Positions 1-8,817 are shown, counted from the stretch's first letter. The stretch: 64,000 bases of DNA from JBCCEJ01 sp039030335 (GCA_039030335.1 JBCCEJ010000005.1:62001-126000); one strand, 5' to 3'. The notes: generated by a model not told the origin, from the sequence alone. Made by a program: numbers and translations.

Positions 1-2
1 TC

Positions 3-2069
3 GTCGGACCCGACGAAATTCAAGCCATATCGCCCATCACGAACCCGGAAGGTGTACTCGGTGCGCTGTACGACCCGCTCGACGGTCACCTGGACCCGTC
101 GGGAACCACGCACGCCTATGCAAAAGCCGCGCGACTGCAGGGTGCCGAGATCTATCTGCGGAATCCGGTTCTCGAGTTGCTGCCGAATGCTGACGGCTCG
201 TGGGAAGTCGTCACGCGGGACGGGACGCTGACTGCCGAATACATCGTCAACGCCGCGGGGCTCTGGGCGCGCGAGGTGGGGGCCATGGCCGGCGTATTCC
301 TACCGCTGCAACCGATGGAACACCAGTACCTCGTTACCGAAGACATCCCCGAGGTATTCGAACGCGCTGATGAGCTCCCCCATGTGATGGATCCCGAAGG
401 CGAGAGCTACTTGCGCCAGGAAGGTCGTGGGCTGGTCATCGGCATGTACGAGCAGGCGTGCGAACCGTGGGCGGTCGACGGGACATCGTGGGATTTCGGC
501 CACGAGCTGCTACCGAACAAACTCGACCGCGTCGCCGAACCCCTGGAGATCGCTTACCGACGTTACCCGGTGCTCGAAACCGCGGGCATCAAGCAAATCA
601 TCAACGGCCCCTTTACGTTCGCGCCGGACGGCAACCCACTGGTCGGGCCAGTACCGGGACTGCGTAACTACTGGACCGCGTGCGCCGTGATGGCGGGCTT
701 CAGTCAAGGCGGTGGGGTCGGCCTGACTCTGGCTGAGTGGATGATCGAGGGCGAACCTTCACGCGATGTTTTCGCGATGGATGTCGCGCGCTTTGGAGCG
801 TTTCCAACCCGTGCTTACGCCCGTGTCAAAGCGACGGAGAATTACCAGCGCCGGTTCGCGGTGTCTTATCCGAACGAAGAGTTGCCCGCTGGCCGGCCGC
901 TGCTGACGACGCCGGTCTACCCGATCTGGAAACAGCAACGGGCGGTGTTTGGTCAGGGTTATGGTACGGAACATGTGAACTATTTCGCGCCGCCCGGTGA
1001 GCCGTTGGAGGAAACGCCGAGCTTCCGGCGCAGCAACGCCTTCGACGCCGTAGCTGCGGAATGCCACGCGGTACGCACGGCGGTCGGACTGAACGAAGTG
1101 CACAACTTCAGCAAGTTCGAGGTAACCGGCGACGGCGCGCGGACATGGCTAGACCGGATCATGGCTGGGCGCATTCCAGCCCCCGGCCGGGTCTCATTGA
1201 CGCCGATGTTGAGTCCGAAAGGGAAGCTCATCGGTGACTTCACGGTGACCTGTCTTGCGGAGCAGCGGTTTCAGTTGACTGCGTCCTACGCCGCGCAGGC
1301 CTACCACATGCGCTGGTTCGAGATGCATCTGCCGCTCGATGACAGCGTCAGTATCAGCAACATTTCGCTGGAACGCATCGGTTTTCAGATTGCGGGACCC
1401 AATGCGCGCGGGTTGCTGGCAGCGGTAGCGCGCGCTGACGTCTCCAACGAAGCGCTTCCGTTCATGCATGTTCGCGAGATGGAAGTCGGGCTTTGCGACG
1501 CCATCGTGCAGCGGTTGAGTTACACCGGCGACCTGGGGTTCGAAATTTACGTGCGGCCGGGCGAACAGGTAGCGCTCTACGAGTCGCTCGCGAAAGCGGG
1601 CGCGCAGTTCGGGATGCGACCATTCGGCATGCGCGCCATCATGAGCCTGAGGCTGGAGAAGTCTTTTGGCTCGTGGATGCGCGAGTACCGGCCGGATTAC
1701 ACCGCGACCGAAACCGGTCTGGACCGGTTCGTGGCATTCAACAAGCCGGCCGAGTTCATTGGCCGCGCGGCGGCGGCGGCCGCTGCGGCCGCATCACCTG
1801 TGCGTCAGCTCTGCACGTTGATAGTCGATGCCAGCGACGCTGACGTTTGGGCTGATGAACCTATCTGGCACGATGGGTCGGTCGTGGGCTTCGTGACGTC
1901 GGGCGGCTACGCCCACTACGTCAAGCGCTCGATCGCACTCGGCTTCCTGCCGCCGGAACTGGTCGTTGCAGGACAGCCGGTCACGGTCGAGATCCTCGGC
2001 GAGCAGCGCGCCGCCAGGGTCGCGCTCGAATGCGCCCTGGACCCGGCCGGCACCCGCATGCGTGGCTGA
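3..2069 (+). CDS. Dimethylglycine/sarcosine dehydrogenase-like FAD oxidoreductase with GcvT domains (5' partial)
   Basis: The gene enters the window already in frame, and 688 residues are visible. The missing N-terminus would carry the GxGxxG FAD-binding motif and the covalent-FAD histidine. What remains shows the end of the DAO-type oxidoreductase fold (NAAGLWAREVG near residue 84; NGPFTFAPDGNPLVGPVPG near residue 200) and then the aminomethyltransferase (GcvT) half, which binds folate in this family (AVRTAVGLNEVHNFSKFEV; SYTGDLGFEIYV). The family oxidatively demethylates dimethylglycine, sarcosine or similar N-methyl amines. It closely resembles the complete gene at 30835-33261, including the C-terminal RMRG ending. 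A run of nine alanines (bases 1767-1793) lies inside the GcvT part. The substrate is not resolvable from sequence alone. Confidence 0.88.
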   Translation, partial: VGPDEIQAISPITNPEGVLGALYDPLDGHLDPSGTTHAYAKAARLQGAEIYLRNPVLELLPNADGSWEVVTRDGTLTAEYIVNAAGLWAREVGAMAGVFLPLQPMEHQYLVTEDIPEVFERADELPHVMDPEGESYLRQEGRGLVIGMYEQACEPWAVDGTSWDFGHELLPNKLDRVAEPLEIAYRRYPVLETAGIKQIINGPFTFAPDGNPLVGPVPGLRNYWTACAVMAGFSQGGGVGLTLAEWMIEGEPSRDVFAMDVARFGAFPTRAYARVKATENYQRRFAVSYPNEELPAGRPLLTTPVYPIWKQQRAVFGQGYGTEHVNYFAPPGEPLEETPSFRRSNAFDAVAAECHAVRTAVGLNEVHNFSKFEVTGDGARTWLDRIMAGRIPAPGRVSLTPMLSPKGKLIGDFTVTCLAEQRFQLTASYAAQAYHMRWFEMHLPLDDSVSISNISLERIGFQIAGPNARGLLAAVARADVSNEALPFMHVREMEVGLCDAIVQRLSYTGDLGFEIYVRPGEQVALYESLAKAGAQFGMRPFGMRAIMSLRLEKSFGSWMREYRPDYTATETGLDRFVAFNKPAEFIGRAAAAAAAAASPVRQLCTLIVDASDADVWADEPIWHDGSVVGFVTSGGYAHYVKRSIALGFLPPELVVAGQPVTVEILGEQRAARVALECALDPAGTRMRG

Positions 2070-2120
2070 CCCAAACGACCACCGACATGACGTCTGTGGC
2101 GCACACACCGCCACGCGGGA

Positions 2121-2954
2121 CTACGCACGCAGCGCCTCGGCGTGCCACGCGATGTGTTCGCCAATAAACGTCGCGATAAAGAAGTAGCTGTGGTCGTAAC
2201 CCGGCTGAATCCGCAGATCCAGTTCGACACCGAGGTCTCGGCAGGCATCCGCCAGATTCTGCGGCTTCAGCTGCTCGATGAGAAAACCATCCGCGCCACC
2301 CTGGTCGACGAGCAGAGGTCCCGGGTTCGCGCCCGCGCGCACGAGGCAAGTAGCATCCCACTGCTCCCACTCGTTTGCGTCGTCACCGAGGTAAGCACCG
2401 AGACAGCCGCGCCCCCAGTCGCAGTCGACGGGATTGGCGATGGGTGCAAACGCAGATACCGAGCGATAGAGCCCGGGGTTGCGTAGCGCTGCGACGAGCG
2501 CACCATGCCCTCCCATCGAATGGCCGCTCACCGAGCGCAGACCCGGAACGACAGGTAGCGCCGCCTCTACCAATGCCGGTAACTCGGCAGTGACGTAATC
2601 GTACATGCGGTAGTTGGCAGACCACGGCTCCTCGGTCGCGTTGACGTAGAACCCGGCACCGGTCCCGAGGTCATAGCGGTCGGCATCGGCGACGTGATCA
2701 CCACGGGGGCTGGTGTCCGGGATGACCATTGCGATGCCCGCTTCCGATGCGTAACGCGAGGCGCCCGCTTTGGTTCGGAAATTGTCATCCGTACACGTCA
2801 GACCCGAGAGCCAGTACAAGACCGGGACCGGCCCGGAATCGGCCTGCGGCGGCAGGTATACCGAAAACGTCATATCGCATGCACAGGCGGTCGACGCGTG
2901 CTGGTAACGGGTCATGGAGCCGCCAAAATCCCGGGTCTGTTCGACTTGTTGCAC
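2121..2954 (-). CDS. fghA: S-formylglutathione hydrolase (esterase D family)
   Basis: This 277-residue alpha/beta hydrolase splits S-formylglutathione to formate and glutathione, the second step of glutathione-linked formaldehyde removal in the cytoplasm. The nucleophile is Ser146 in GHSMGG, with Asp222 (GGADGF) and His255 (GYDHSYFF) completing the triad. I chose the GTG start at 2954 because the family's N-terminal FGG motif (here RDFGGSM) would be lost from the ATG at 2915, and because a GGAG sits 7 nt upstream of the GTG. A longer reading frame reaches 3188 but is arginine-rich and unlike the family. It is convergent with the preceding demethylating flavoprotein, whose reaction releases C1 units, so a functional link is plausible. 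Confidence 0.9.
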   Translation of the reverse strand: MQQVEQTRDFGGSMTRYQHASTACACDMTFSVYLPPQADSGPVPVLYWLSGLTCTDDNFRTKAGASRYASEAGIAMVIPDTSPRGDHVADADRYDLGTGAGFYVNATEEPWSANYRMYDYVTAELPALVEAALPVVPGLRSVSGHSMGGHGALVAALRNPGLYRSVSAFAPIANPVDCDWGRGCLGAYLGDDANEWEQWDATCLVRAGANPGPLLVDQGGADGFLIEQLKPQNLADACRDLGVELDLRIQPGYDHSYFFIATFIGEHIAWHAEALRA

Positions 2955-3236
2955 TCGATAGCTCCGCTGTCGCTGTTTCAACCGCGGGATTTTGCCGCGC
3001 GCCAAAGCGGCATGACAAGGTGGTGGTATACGGGTGGCGCGCGCATCCCCAGGGCATGCGGACATCTCGGTACGGGCATCTGGAAGTCGAATCTCCACGC
3101 AGAGGCGTTCGTGCGCGTCATTGTTCGCTACCATGCGGTTGGCGGCCTTCGATGGACGCGGGAAGTTCCGTAGCGACCCACTCCCCACAACTGTTCAAAT
3201 TCACAAAGACCCGCTCGACGAGCGACGAGGAAAAAC

Positions 3237-4040
3237 ATGAGCGACGCACCCGTTCTATACGAGAAAGATGGCCGGATAGTCACTTGGACGATCAATCGAC
3301 CCGACAACCGTAACGCAATATCGTCACGTGAAATGGTCGAGCGCTTCGAGGAACTGGCCGCCGACGTCGCCATGGACCACGACGTGTCGTGCGTGATCCT
3401 GACCGGCGCCGGAACCGCGTTCTCCTCCGGCGGCGACGTGAAGCAATTCGCCGTGGACGCACCTCAGAACCAGCAGCATCCAGTGCGCACGCGCCATTGG
3501 TACCGCGAGGGCATTCAGCGCATTCCGCTGGCGCTGGACCGCCTGGAGATCCCCACTATCGCGGCCATCAACGGTCATGCGATCGGGGCCGGCTGCGATC
3601 TGGCGATGATGTGCGACCTGCGCATTGCATCCGATACTGCCCAGTTCGGGGAGGTCTTCGTGAACATGGGGATCATTCCCGGCGATGGCGGCTCCTGGTA
3701 TCTGCCGAGGCTGGTTGGACGCGCAAAAGCGTTCGAGATGACGTTTACCGGTGACGTGATCGACGCCGCTGAAGCGCTCGAAATCGGTCTCGTGAGCCGG
3801 ATAGTGCCGCTGGAAGACCTGCTACCGACTGCGCGCAAACTCGCAGAGAAGATCGTGCGCAAGCCGCCCGAGGTATTGCGCATGACAAAGCGCCTGTTGA
3901 AGGAAAGCGAATTTCAGCGCCTCGACACTGCCCTCGAGATGGCGGCGGGCATGCAGGCCCTGGCGCAGTCCACTCGCGACCACCAGGAGGCCGCGACCGC
4001 CTTCGTGGAAAAGCGCAAGCCGCAGTTCACTGGCGACTGA
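3237..4040 (+). CDS. Enoyl-CoA hydratase/isomerase (crotonase) family protein, atypical active site
   Basis: The 267 residues form a single crotonase domain. The oxyanion-hole segments are present (GTAFSSGGDVKQF at 59-71; NGHAIGAGCDLAMMCD at 112-127), as is the GIIPGDGG turn (145-152). A purine-rich GAGGAAAA precedes the ATG. By alignment to classical enoyl-CoA hydratase, the first catalytic glutamate (GGGCE) is Asp121 and the second (FGQPE) is Phe141, so canonical hydration of a trans-2-enoyl-CoA is doubtful. Other members of this superfamily act as isomerases, decarboxylases or thioesterases. The physiological acyl-CoA is unknown, and the neighbours do not form a beta-oxidation operon. Confidence 0.85.
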   Translation: MSDAPVLYEKDGRIVTWTINRPDNRNAISSREMVERFEELAADVAMDHDVSCVILTGAGTAFSSGGDVKQFAVDAPQNQQHPVRTRHWYREGIQRIPLALDRLEIPTIAAINGHAIGAGCDLAMMCDLRIASDTAQFGEVFVNMGIIPGDGGSWYLPRLVGRAKAFEMTFTGDVIDAAEALEIGLVSRIVPLEDLLPTARKLAEKIVRKPPEVLRMTKRLLKESEFQRLDTALEMAAGMQALAQSTRDHQEAATAFVEKRKPQFTGD

Positions 4041-4119
4041 CGCTGGCGCCCCGCGCTTACAGACGGCGGAGTGAGCGCGGTGGCACCCGCGCGATGTTGG
4101 CGAGCAGCCGGGAGGCAGG

Positions 4120-4632
4120 CTAGCGGCTGGCGGCCTGGAGCATACCGTGTTGTGCCCGGTGCTCGGTCCAGCCCCCGGTCAGCAGGTCGGATACGCGCTG
4201 CTGATGTTGGGCGTTTTCGTTCAGGTTCCGAAACGACATATCGAACGTTCGGTAATCCCACTCGATAGTCAGGCGGCAGATCTCACGATAAGAGCGGACC
4301 AGCTGCTTTTCCGTAGTACGCAGCAGCCACAGCAGATTCGTGACGGAATTGTCTCGCGGGCCCGTCGCGTCGACACCGGAGCCTTTGTACGCACTGTCCA
4401 CGGCCTGGCTCGCCAGACGCTCCACACACGAGAGAGCACTGTGATAATGCTCCCAGTCCTCATCGGAGGCGGTGCTCGAAAGTCCGTAGAGCTCGCGCAT
4501 ACCAACCTCGCCGGTGGTATCGCGTAAGCGACTGTACACCTGGTGCGTCAGCAATTCGCGGTCGGCGACAACGAGTAGCAATGACACGACTCTATGCCAA
4601 CGCGCGTCGTCAGCAGCGGCGCGGTCAGTCAT
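4120..4632 (-). CDS. Hypothetical helical protein (ferritin-like in appearance)
   Basis: I do not recognise this 170-residue protein with certainty. It is mostly predicted helix with no signal peptide or membrane segment. It contains acidic/His stretches (DEDWEHYHSALSCVERL near residues 57-73) and a later helix ending LNENAQHQQRVSDLL, a pattern reminiscent of ferritin-like four-helix proteins. A complete set of ExxH metal ligands is not obvious. Its ATG overlaps the stop of a short upstream reading frame in an ATGA arrangement (4629-4632). Function is unknown. Confidence 0.55.
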   Translation of the reverse strand: MTDRAAADDARWHRVVSLLLVVADRELLTHQVYSRLRDTTGEVGMRELYGLSSTASDEDWEHYHSALSCVERLASQAVDSAYKGSGVDATGPRDNSVTNLLWLLRTTEKQLVRSYREICRLTIEWDYRTFDMSFRNLNENAQHQQRVSDLLTGGWTEHRAQHGMLQAASR

Positions 4633-4745
4633 AGCGCGAGTAGCATGATCGAAAAGCCACGCTCGTCCAGAAGCGGATAGGGATAGTTAATGCTACTCAT
4701 TCTCATTCCGACTCTCAAACCCTGTTGGTCTGACGGTTCCAGCAT
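4629..4745 (-). CDS. Possible short ORF overlapping the following gene (ATGA)
   Basis: A 38-codon frame begins at the ATG at 4745 and ends at TGA 4629-4631, sharing ATGA with the downstream gene. Upstream of this ATG the same frame stays open to a TGA at 4830-4832. I see no clear Shine-Dalgarno sequence and no recognisable domain. It could be a translational coupling leader or the remnant of a larger decayed gene. Confidence 0.2.
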   Translation of the reverse strand: MLEPSDQQGLRVGMRMSSINYPYPLLDERGFSIMLLAL

Positions 4746-4973
4746 CGACAGCCATTCACCATCGTCTTCCCAAACCAACGCGCGAGCGGTGAAAGACGAG
4801 CCGTGGCACGCCTTGAAGGCCGGCCCAAATCAATAAGGACGTTCTCGCATCCCGATTGAATTCGCCGGCTGTGGCAAACCCGGTCGGGCAACCCGAAAAA
4901 GGTGCGAGTGCAACACCGAACTCATCCTTTCAGGCGTAGTCGAACGGGCATCAAAGTCAATTGGACCAGTGGT
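4746..4973. other. Intergenic stretch without a convincing gene
   Basis: This is the divergent space between the hypothetical protein and the DUF4174 protein. No terminator, convincing promoter or RNA could be supported. It presumably holds the promoters of both flanking genes. Confidence 0.3.
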
Positions 4974-5450
4974 ATGCCTGAACGCAATGTTGCGCCTGGG
5001 AGACTCGGCGGACTGGCACTCGCGAGCGTAGTCGCCTGTTCCAATGTCGCGGCGAGCGCGACCACGGTAGAGTTGACCGACCTCGCCTGGGAGCGGCGCG
5101 TCATCCTGATATTCACCGGGCCTGCGGAACCGGTCGACGCATCCCTCGAACAGGCGCTGAAACGCTACGCCTGCCATATTCGCGATCGCGACCTCAATAT
5201 ATACAGCGTCGGCCAGGGCTCGGTGACACCGCTGACCCCCGCGGCGACACCCATCGACGACGGGGCTGCCAGCTTGCGCGGCATCTACGCGAGCAGCGAG
5301 GGAGGGCGCGAGTTGGTGCTGATCGGCAAAGACGGCGGCATCAAGGCCCGCGGCCGGAGCCTGGAAGCACTGCCAACATTCTTCGGTTTAATCGACGGCA
5401 TGCCGATGCGCCGCGCCGAGCAGCGGTCGAGGGGCCTCGAGTGCGGTTGA
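4974..5450 (+). CDS. DUF4174 family exported protein
   Basis: The ATG at 4974 gives a 158-residue protein with an N-terminal export signal (hydrophobic core GGLALASVVACSNVAAS, likely cleaved after an AxA-type site). It is followed by a DUF4174 domain: LAWERRVILIFTG, an ISO-type CHIRDRDLNIY stretch, and a C-terminal ELVLIGKDGGIKARGRSLEALPTFFGLIDGMPMRR. The domain has a thioredoxin-like appearance and is found in periplasmic or membrane-associated proteins of unknown role. An upstream in-frame GTG at 4902 would put a basic, non-signal extension in front, so I rejected it. Confidence 0.72.
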   Translation: MPERNVAPGRLGGLALASVVACSNVAASATTVELTDLAWERRVILIFTGPAEPVDASLEQALKRYACHIRDRDLNIYSVGQGSVTPLTPAATPIDDGAASLRGIYASSEGGRELVLIGKDGGIKARGRSLEALPTFFGLIDGMPMRRAEQRSRGLECG

Positions 5451-5546
5451 TGTCCGGCGGCTTTATCTGGCCAAACGGTGATATGTGACTACCGCCGCGC
5501 ACGCCCGGCATCGGTTCTCGTCCGGCCTGCCAGCCGACGTCGTTCG

Positions 5547-7256
5547 TCATTCAACGTCGGTGGAGATCCTGTCGGGTTTCAGCGTGCCCCGGTAACGCGC
5601 GATCCTCCCGACGAAAGGCATCTCGATGGAAACGTCGAACGCGAACACGCTGTCCTCGTCGGTCTCGAAGCTGCGGCCCGCCGGCAGCAGCATCTGCGGC
5701 AGTGGCAGCCAGCCGACGCGCCAGCGGCGCGGCACAAACCATAACCGCTGTCCGTCCCATACCAGCGCCAGCGCGACGGTTACCACACCGAACTGCTCGC
5801 ACACCAGGTACTGCTCGCGCCCGCGTCCGGGGCTGAGCCTACTCTCGAAGCGCTGAGCACCAAATTGCCGGACCCAGGTCTCGCGGGTTCCGGCGGGCCC
5901 CTGTTCGGCTCGAATTTCGACGCGTACGGGTACTCGCGCGGCGGCGGCCGGGAAACCGAACATCCGCGCCACCAGGCGGGCGGCGAGCGTCTCGGCGCCC
6001 TGTACCATAGCCGACCCTGTCCAGAGCGCGCGCGCCCTGCCACCATGCAGCTGGCGGAGCGTGACGGGCAGGTCCGCGTATTTCTCGGCGAGAGCCTCCT
6101 CGAACAGATTGGTGGATGCCAGTTCGCCAGATCGGAATCCGGAACTGATGTGCCGCCCGGCAAACGCGGTGGTGTAATCATCCAGCGTCAGTTCACCGGC
6201 GGCGGCACGGGCACCCGTCGCCGGCGTACCGCCGGCGTGCATCTTTTTGATGATCGCCTCGACCGCCATCGACGGGATGTACGGACCGTCGTCCCCCTCC
6301 GCCAGCAGATGCCAGCTGAGCTGGCGTTGACCCGTTGGCGTATCACCGTGCAGCTCGAGATACATGCCACCGCGGTGCTCTCCGTAGCGCGCGTGGTTGA
6401 TCACCCAGTGACCGATCCGGGCGAGCGGCGTCATGGAGGGCAGTCGTAGCCGGAACCGCCCGATGGCGAGCGCGTTCAACAGGCGGTGCAGGAACACGGG
6501 AACGGGACCGGCGCCAACCCAGATGTCGTCGACAGCCGGATAGCGCTGCGGCAAGACGGTCAGGTCGGGCACGTCGACAAGGGAAAATCGCAGGCTCCGA
6601 AGCGGCAACTGACCCGGGGGCGCAACTGTATAACGGCGACTCTCCGCCAGTCCTGGAGCCACTGTGAATCGCCCGCCCCGGCGCAGCCTGACGCGTTCGC
6701 CGGCGTACCCCAGCACCGCACGAACGACATTCAGACCAACGCCTGCAAAAGGTGACGGTGCGATACCGCATTCGACCGAACGAACCCTGAACCGCTTGCT
6801 CGCCTCGTCGATCACGGCTGCGGTCAATACCGGGAAACTGCTGACGCCGCTCAATGCGACGACTCCGGCGGCCTTCGCCTGCGTATCGAACTGGCTGATC
6901 CCAGCGACAAACTCTGCTCCGTCGGCAAGATCCAGGTAGTGCACCGCATGGCTTATGCAGGCTTCGACCACGGCGTAGGGCGCAGCCCCGTAGTGCTGAA
7001 AGGGACCGGATGCATCGACCACGACGTCAGGCTGATGCGCAACGAGAAGATGGTCGACGTCGGCACGGCTGGCAGCGATCGGAGTCAGCTTCGCCGCAGT
7101 CGGACCGGACGGGCCCGCGCGCACACGATCGCAGAATGCGCGCGCCGGTTGGAGATGCCGGCCGACGACCAACAGCTCCAGACCGCCGACATTGCCCAAC
7201 AGTTCCACCAGCCGGCCACCGAAGACTCCGTACCCTCCGAAGATCAGGACTCTCAC
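5547..7256 (-). CDS. Saccharopine dehydrogenase-like NAD(P)-binding protein with C-terminal DUF4166
   Basis: The GTG start at 7256 yields 569 residues opening directly with a Rossmann motif (RVLIFGGYGVFGG, residues 2-14) and the saccharopine-dehydrogenase-type N-terminal domain (VVVDASGPFQHYG; HYLDLADGAEFV). The last ~190 residues match the DUF4166 type (RETWVRQFGAQRF; VPVRVEIRAEQG; FDVSIEMPFVGRIARYRG). The start shares GTGA (7253-7256) with the stop of the upstream DUF393 gene, so the two are translationally coupled. A frame extending to 7610 exists but overlaps that gene out of phase and is rejected. The substrate is unknown; saccharopine itself is unlikely because this domain combination occurs in a separate clade. 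Confidence 0.82.
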   Translation of the reverse strand: MRVLIFGGYGVFGGRLVELLGNVGGLELLVVGRHLQPARAFCDRVRAGPSGPTAAKLTPIAASRADVDHLLVAHQPDVVVDASGPFQHYGAAPYAVVEACISHAVHYLDLADGAEFVAGISQFDTQAKAAGVVALSGVSSFPVLTAAVIDEASKRFRVRSVECGIAPSPFAGVGLNVVRAVLGYAGERVRLRRGGRFTVAPGLAESRRYTVAPPGQLPLRSLRFSLVDVPDLTVLPQRYPAVDDIWVGAGPVPVFLHRLLNALAIGRFRLRLPSMTPLARIGHWVINHARYGEHRGGMYLELHGDTPTGQRQLSWHLLAEGDDGPYIPSMAVEAIIKKMHAGGTPATGARAAAGELTLDDYTTAFAGRHISSGFRSGELASTNLFEEALAEKYADLPVTLRQLHGGRARALWTGSAMVQGAETLAARLVARMFGFPAAAARVPVRVEIRAEQGPAGTRETWVRQFGAQRFESRLSPGRGREQYLVCEQFGVVTVALALVWDGQRLWFVPRRWRVGWLPLPQMLLPAGRSFETDEDSVFAFDVSIEMPFVGRIARYRGTLKPDRISTDVE

Positions 7257-7843
7257 AGCAAGAGCCGCCGCTGCACCTGCGCATCCGGAAGTGCGCAAAG
7301 ATCTGCGGATCCAAACAGTTGTATCCGTCGCCGGGCGACCGCGCCGTAGAGTGCATCCTGCCAACGCGGCGGCAAAATCCGCAGCACCGCCAGAGCACGC
7401 CAGACACCGCCCAGTGCGCATCCAACCCGAACCAGCGCATCCAATGCCGAATACGCACAGCCATCTTCCACATACAGCCAGGTGGTCGGGTCGGCGGGAT
7501 CCATGCCGTAGTGCCGCAACAGCGCTTCGCCAAGCGCTGTGTGGGCCGGGACGATGCGAAAGAGCATGTCCCGGTCGTTTTTCGCGATCCAGCGCGCACC
7601 CCTGGCACACAGCGCACAGTGCGCATCCATCACCGTGAACCGGGGCGGCACCTCGAATCGTGGTACCAAAGGGTCCTCAATGAACGAATAGGCCGTGGTG
7701 TTGCCCAGCAAACGCGGCTCCCCGCTGCATCGACCGAAACAGAGTCGGACGAAACCTCGCCTCAAGGTCTGCAATCGGGGCCAGACGCCAGCTTTCAACC
7801 CCTCAGCCGCTATTGCGCTGCTGTCTGCACGACGCTGGCCCAT
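7253..7843 (-). CDS. DUF393 (DCC-type) thiol-disulfide oxidoreductase-like protein
   Basis: The 196-residue product contains the DUF393 signature around residues 71-80: FTVMDAHCALCARGARW, a CxxC in a thioredoxin-like context, followed by the typical RIVPAHTALGEALLRHYGMDP...TWLYVEDGCAYSALDAL. The first ~60 residues are arginine-rich and may partly be untranslated, since DUF393 proteins usually start shortly before the CxxC strand. Its stop codon is fused to the GTG of the saccharopine-dehydrogenase-like gene, so they form a two-gene operon. The partner and redox role are unknown. Confidence 0.78.
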   Translation of the reverse strand: MGQRRADSSAIAAEGLKAGVWPRLQTLRRGFVRLCFGRCSGEPRLLGNTTAYSFIEDPLVPRFEVPPRFTVMDAHCALCARGARWIAKNDRDMLFRIVPAHTALGEALLRHYGMDPADPTTWLYVEDGCAYSALDALVRVGCALGGVWRALAVLRILPPRWQDALYGAVARRRIQLFGSADLCALPDAQVQRRLLL

Positions 7844-7956
7844 GGCGCCTCCGACGCGCCTTGACTATCGATTGATTTACGTCGCCCGACGCCGCAGTCT
7901 TTGGGTTATCGGCAACCTGCCCGGACGTGCTCGCGCCCGGTTGAGAGCAGACCAGC

Positions 7957-8304
7957 ATGAGTGAGTTCGTGGCGTATCTCGAGGAAGTGTTTCGCCAGTT
8001 TGGCGCGGTGCGTGCCAGACGGATGTTCGGCGGCCACGGGATCTACCGCGACGGCGTCATGTTCGGCCTGGTGGCAGACGACGTGCTGTACCTCAAGGCG
8101 GATGCGGAACTGCGCATTGAGTTCGAAGCGCTCGGCCTGGAAGCTTTCGAATACAACAAGAACGGCCAGCCGATGAAGATGTCGTACTTCCTCGCGCCCG
8201 ACGAAATCTACGAAGATGAAGACGCCGCAAAACTCTGGGCTACGCGCGCCTTCGAAGCTGCGTTACGCACCAAGGCCCGCAAGAGAGCGAAGCCGCGCGG
8301 ATAA
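7957..8304 (+). CDS. TfoX N-terminal domain protein
   Basis: This 115-residue protein is a stand-alone TfoX_N domain: FGAVRARRMFGGHGIYRDGVMFGLVADDVLYLK (residues 16-48) and MKMSYFLAPDEIYED (70-84) are characteristic. It ends in a basic KARKRAKPRG tail. In Vibrio and Haemophilus the domain occurs in competence regulators, but short single-domain copies are widespread and mostly uncharacterised, so no competence role is claimed. It is divergent from the DUF393 gene. Confidence 0.85.
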   Translation: MSEFVAYLEEVFRQFGAVRARRMFGGHGIYRDGVMFGLVADDVLYLKADAELRIEFEALGLEAFEYNKNGQPMKMSYFLAPDEIYEDEDAAKLWATRAFEAALRTKARKRAKPRG

Positions 8305-8465
8305 TTCGGGCCCGTGCGGATCAGAAGCCGCCGAACCGCCCGCCACGACCGGAAAGCACCAGGCGAGGCAAAGCTGGCACACTATCGCCAAAATGTGTGA
8401 AAACCCATATTGGCAAATGCTGAAGTCCTGCGATGATGCGGCTCAGCCTGAACAGGAGGAAAAAC

Positions 8466-8768
8466 ATGGCTACGCACAGATTCATCGACGGCATCGGCGA
8501 GGTGCGCCTGTCTGGCGGCATGATCCGCATCGACCTGATAACCCTGTCGGCCGCCGAGCGCGACGAAGAAGGCAACCCGCTACCGGAAGTGCAGGAACAG
8601 CTGGTGCTCGCGCCGGAGGGTTTCATGCAGATGTTCGGTACGCTCGCCAACACCATTCAGCAGATGGAAGAAGACGGCCTGTTGGTGGCCGCTGACGACG
8701 CCGATTCTGAAGACGCCCCCGCTGAGGCACCCGCGGCGGCCGGGTCCGGCTCGCCGAACTTCGGCTAA
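8466..8768 (+). CDS. Small conserved-looking protein adjacent to the type I secretion locus
   Basis: The ATG at 8466 is preceded by AGGAGGAAAAAC, a near-perfect ribosome binding site, which decides against the ATG at 8433. The 100-residue product begins ATHRFIDGIGEVRLSGGMIRIDL, a beta-rich N-terminal half. It continues with VLAPEGFMQMFGTLANTIQQMEEDGLL and a low-complexity Ala/Asp/Glu tail (DDADSEDAPAEAPAAAG). There is no signal peptide. It sits 3' to 3' with the RTX substrate gene, so it may be an accessory protein of the secretion locus, but I do not recognise a named family. Confidence 0.6.
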   Translation: MATHRFIDGIGEVRLSGGMIRIDLITLSAAERDEEGNPLPEVQEQLVLAPEGFMQMFGTLANTIQQMEEDGLLVAADDADSEDAPAEAPAAAGSGSPNFG

Positions 8769-8793
8769 CGACACCTCCGCCATCGACTGAAGC

Positions 8794-8817
8794 GCGACGC
8801 GCCGCCTGGCGCGTCGC
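8794..8817 (+). terminator. Strong hairpin 3' of the small protein gene
   Basis: GCGACGCGCC (8794-8803) and GGCGCGTCGC (8808-8817) form a perfect 10-bp stem closed by the loop GCCT, 25 nt after the stop codon. No T-tract follows, so it may be an RNA-stabilising hairpin or weak terminator rather than a classical intrinsic terminator. Confidence 0.45.

Noticed and set aside
4830..4832. A second selenocysteine candidate (in-frame TGA on the minus strand upstream of 4745)
   Set aside because: The sequence beyond the TGA reads as an antisense shadow of the DUF4174 gene, and no family motif surrounds it.
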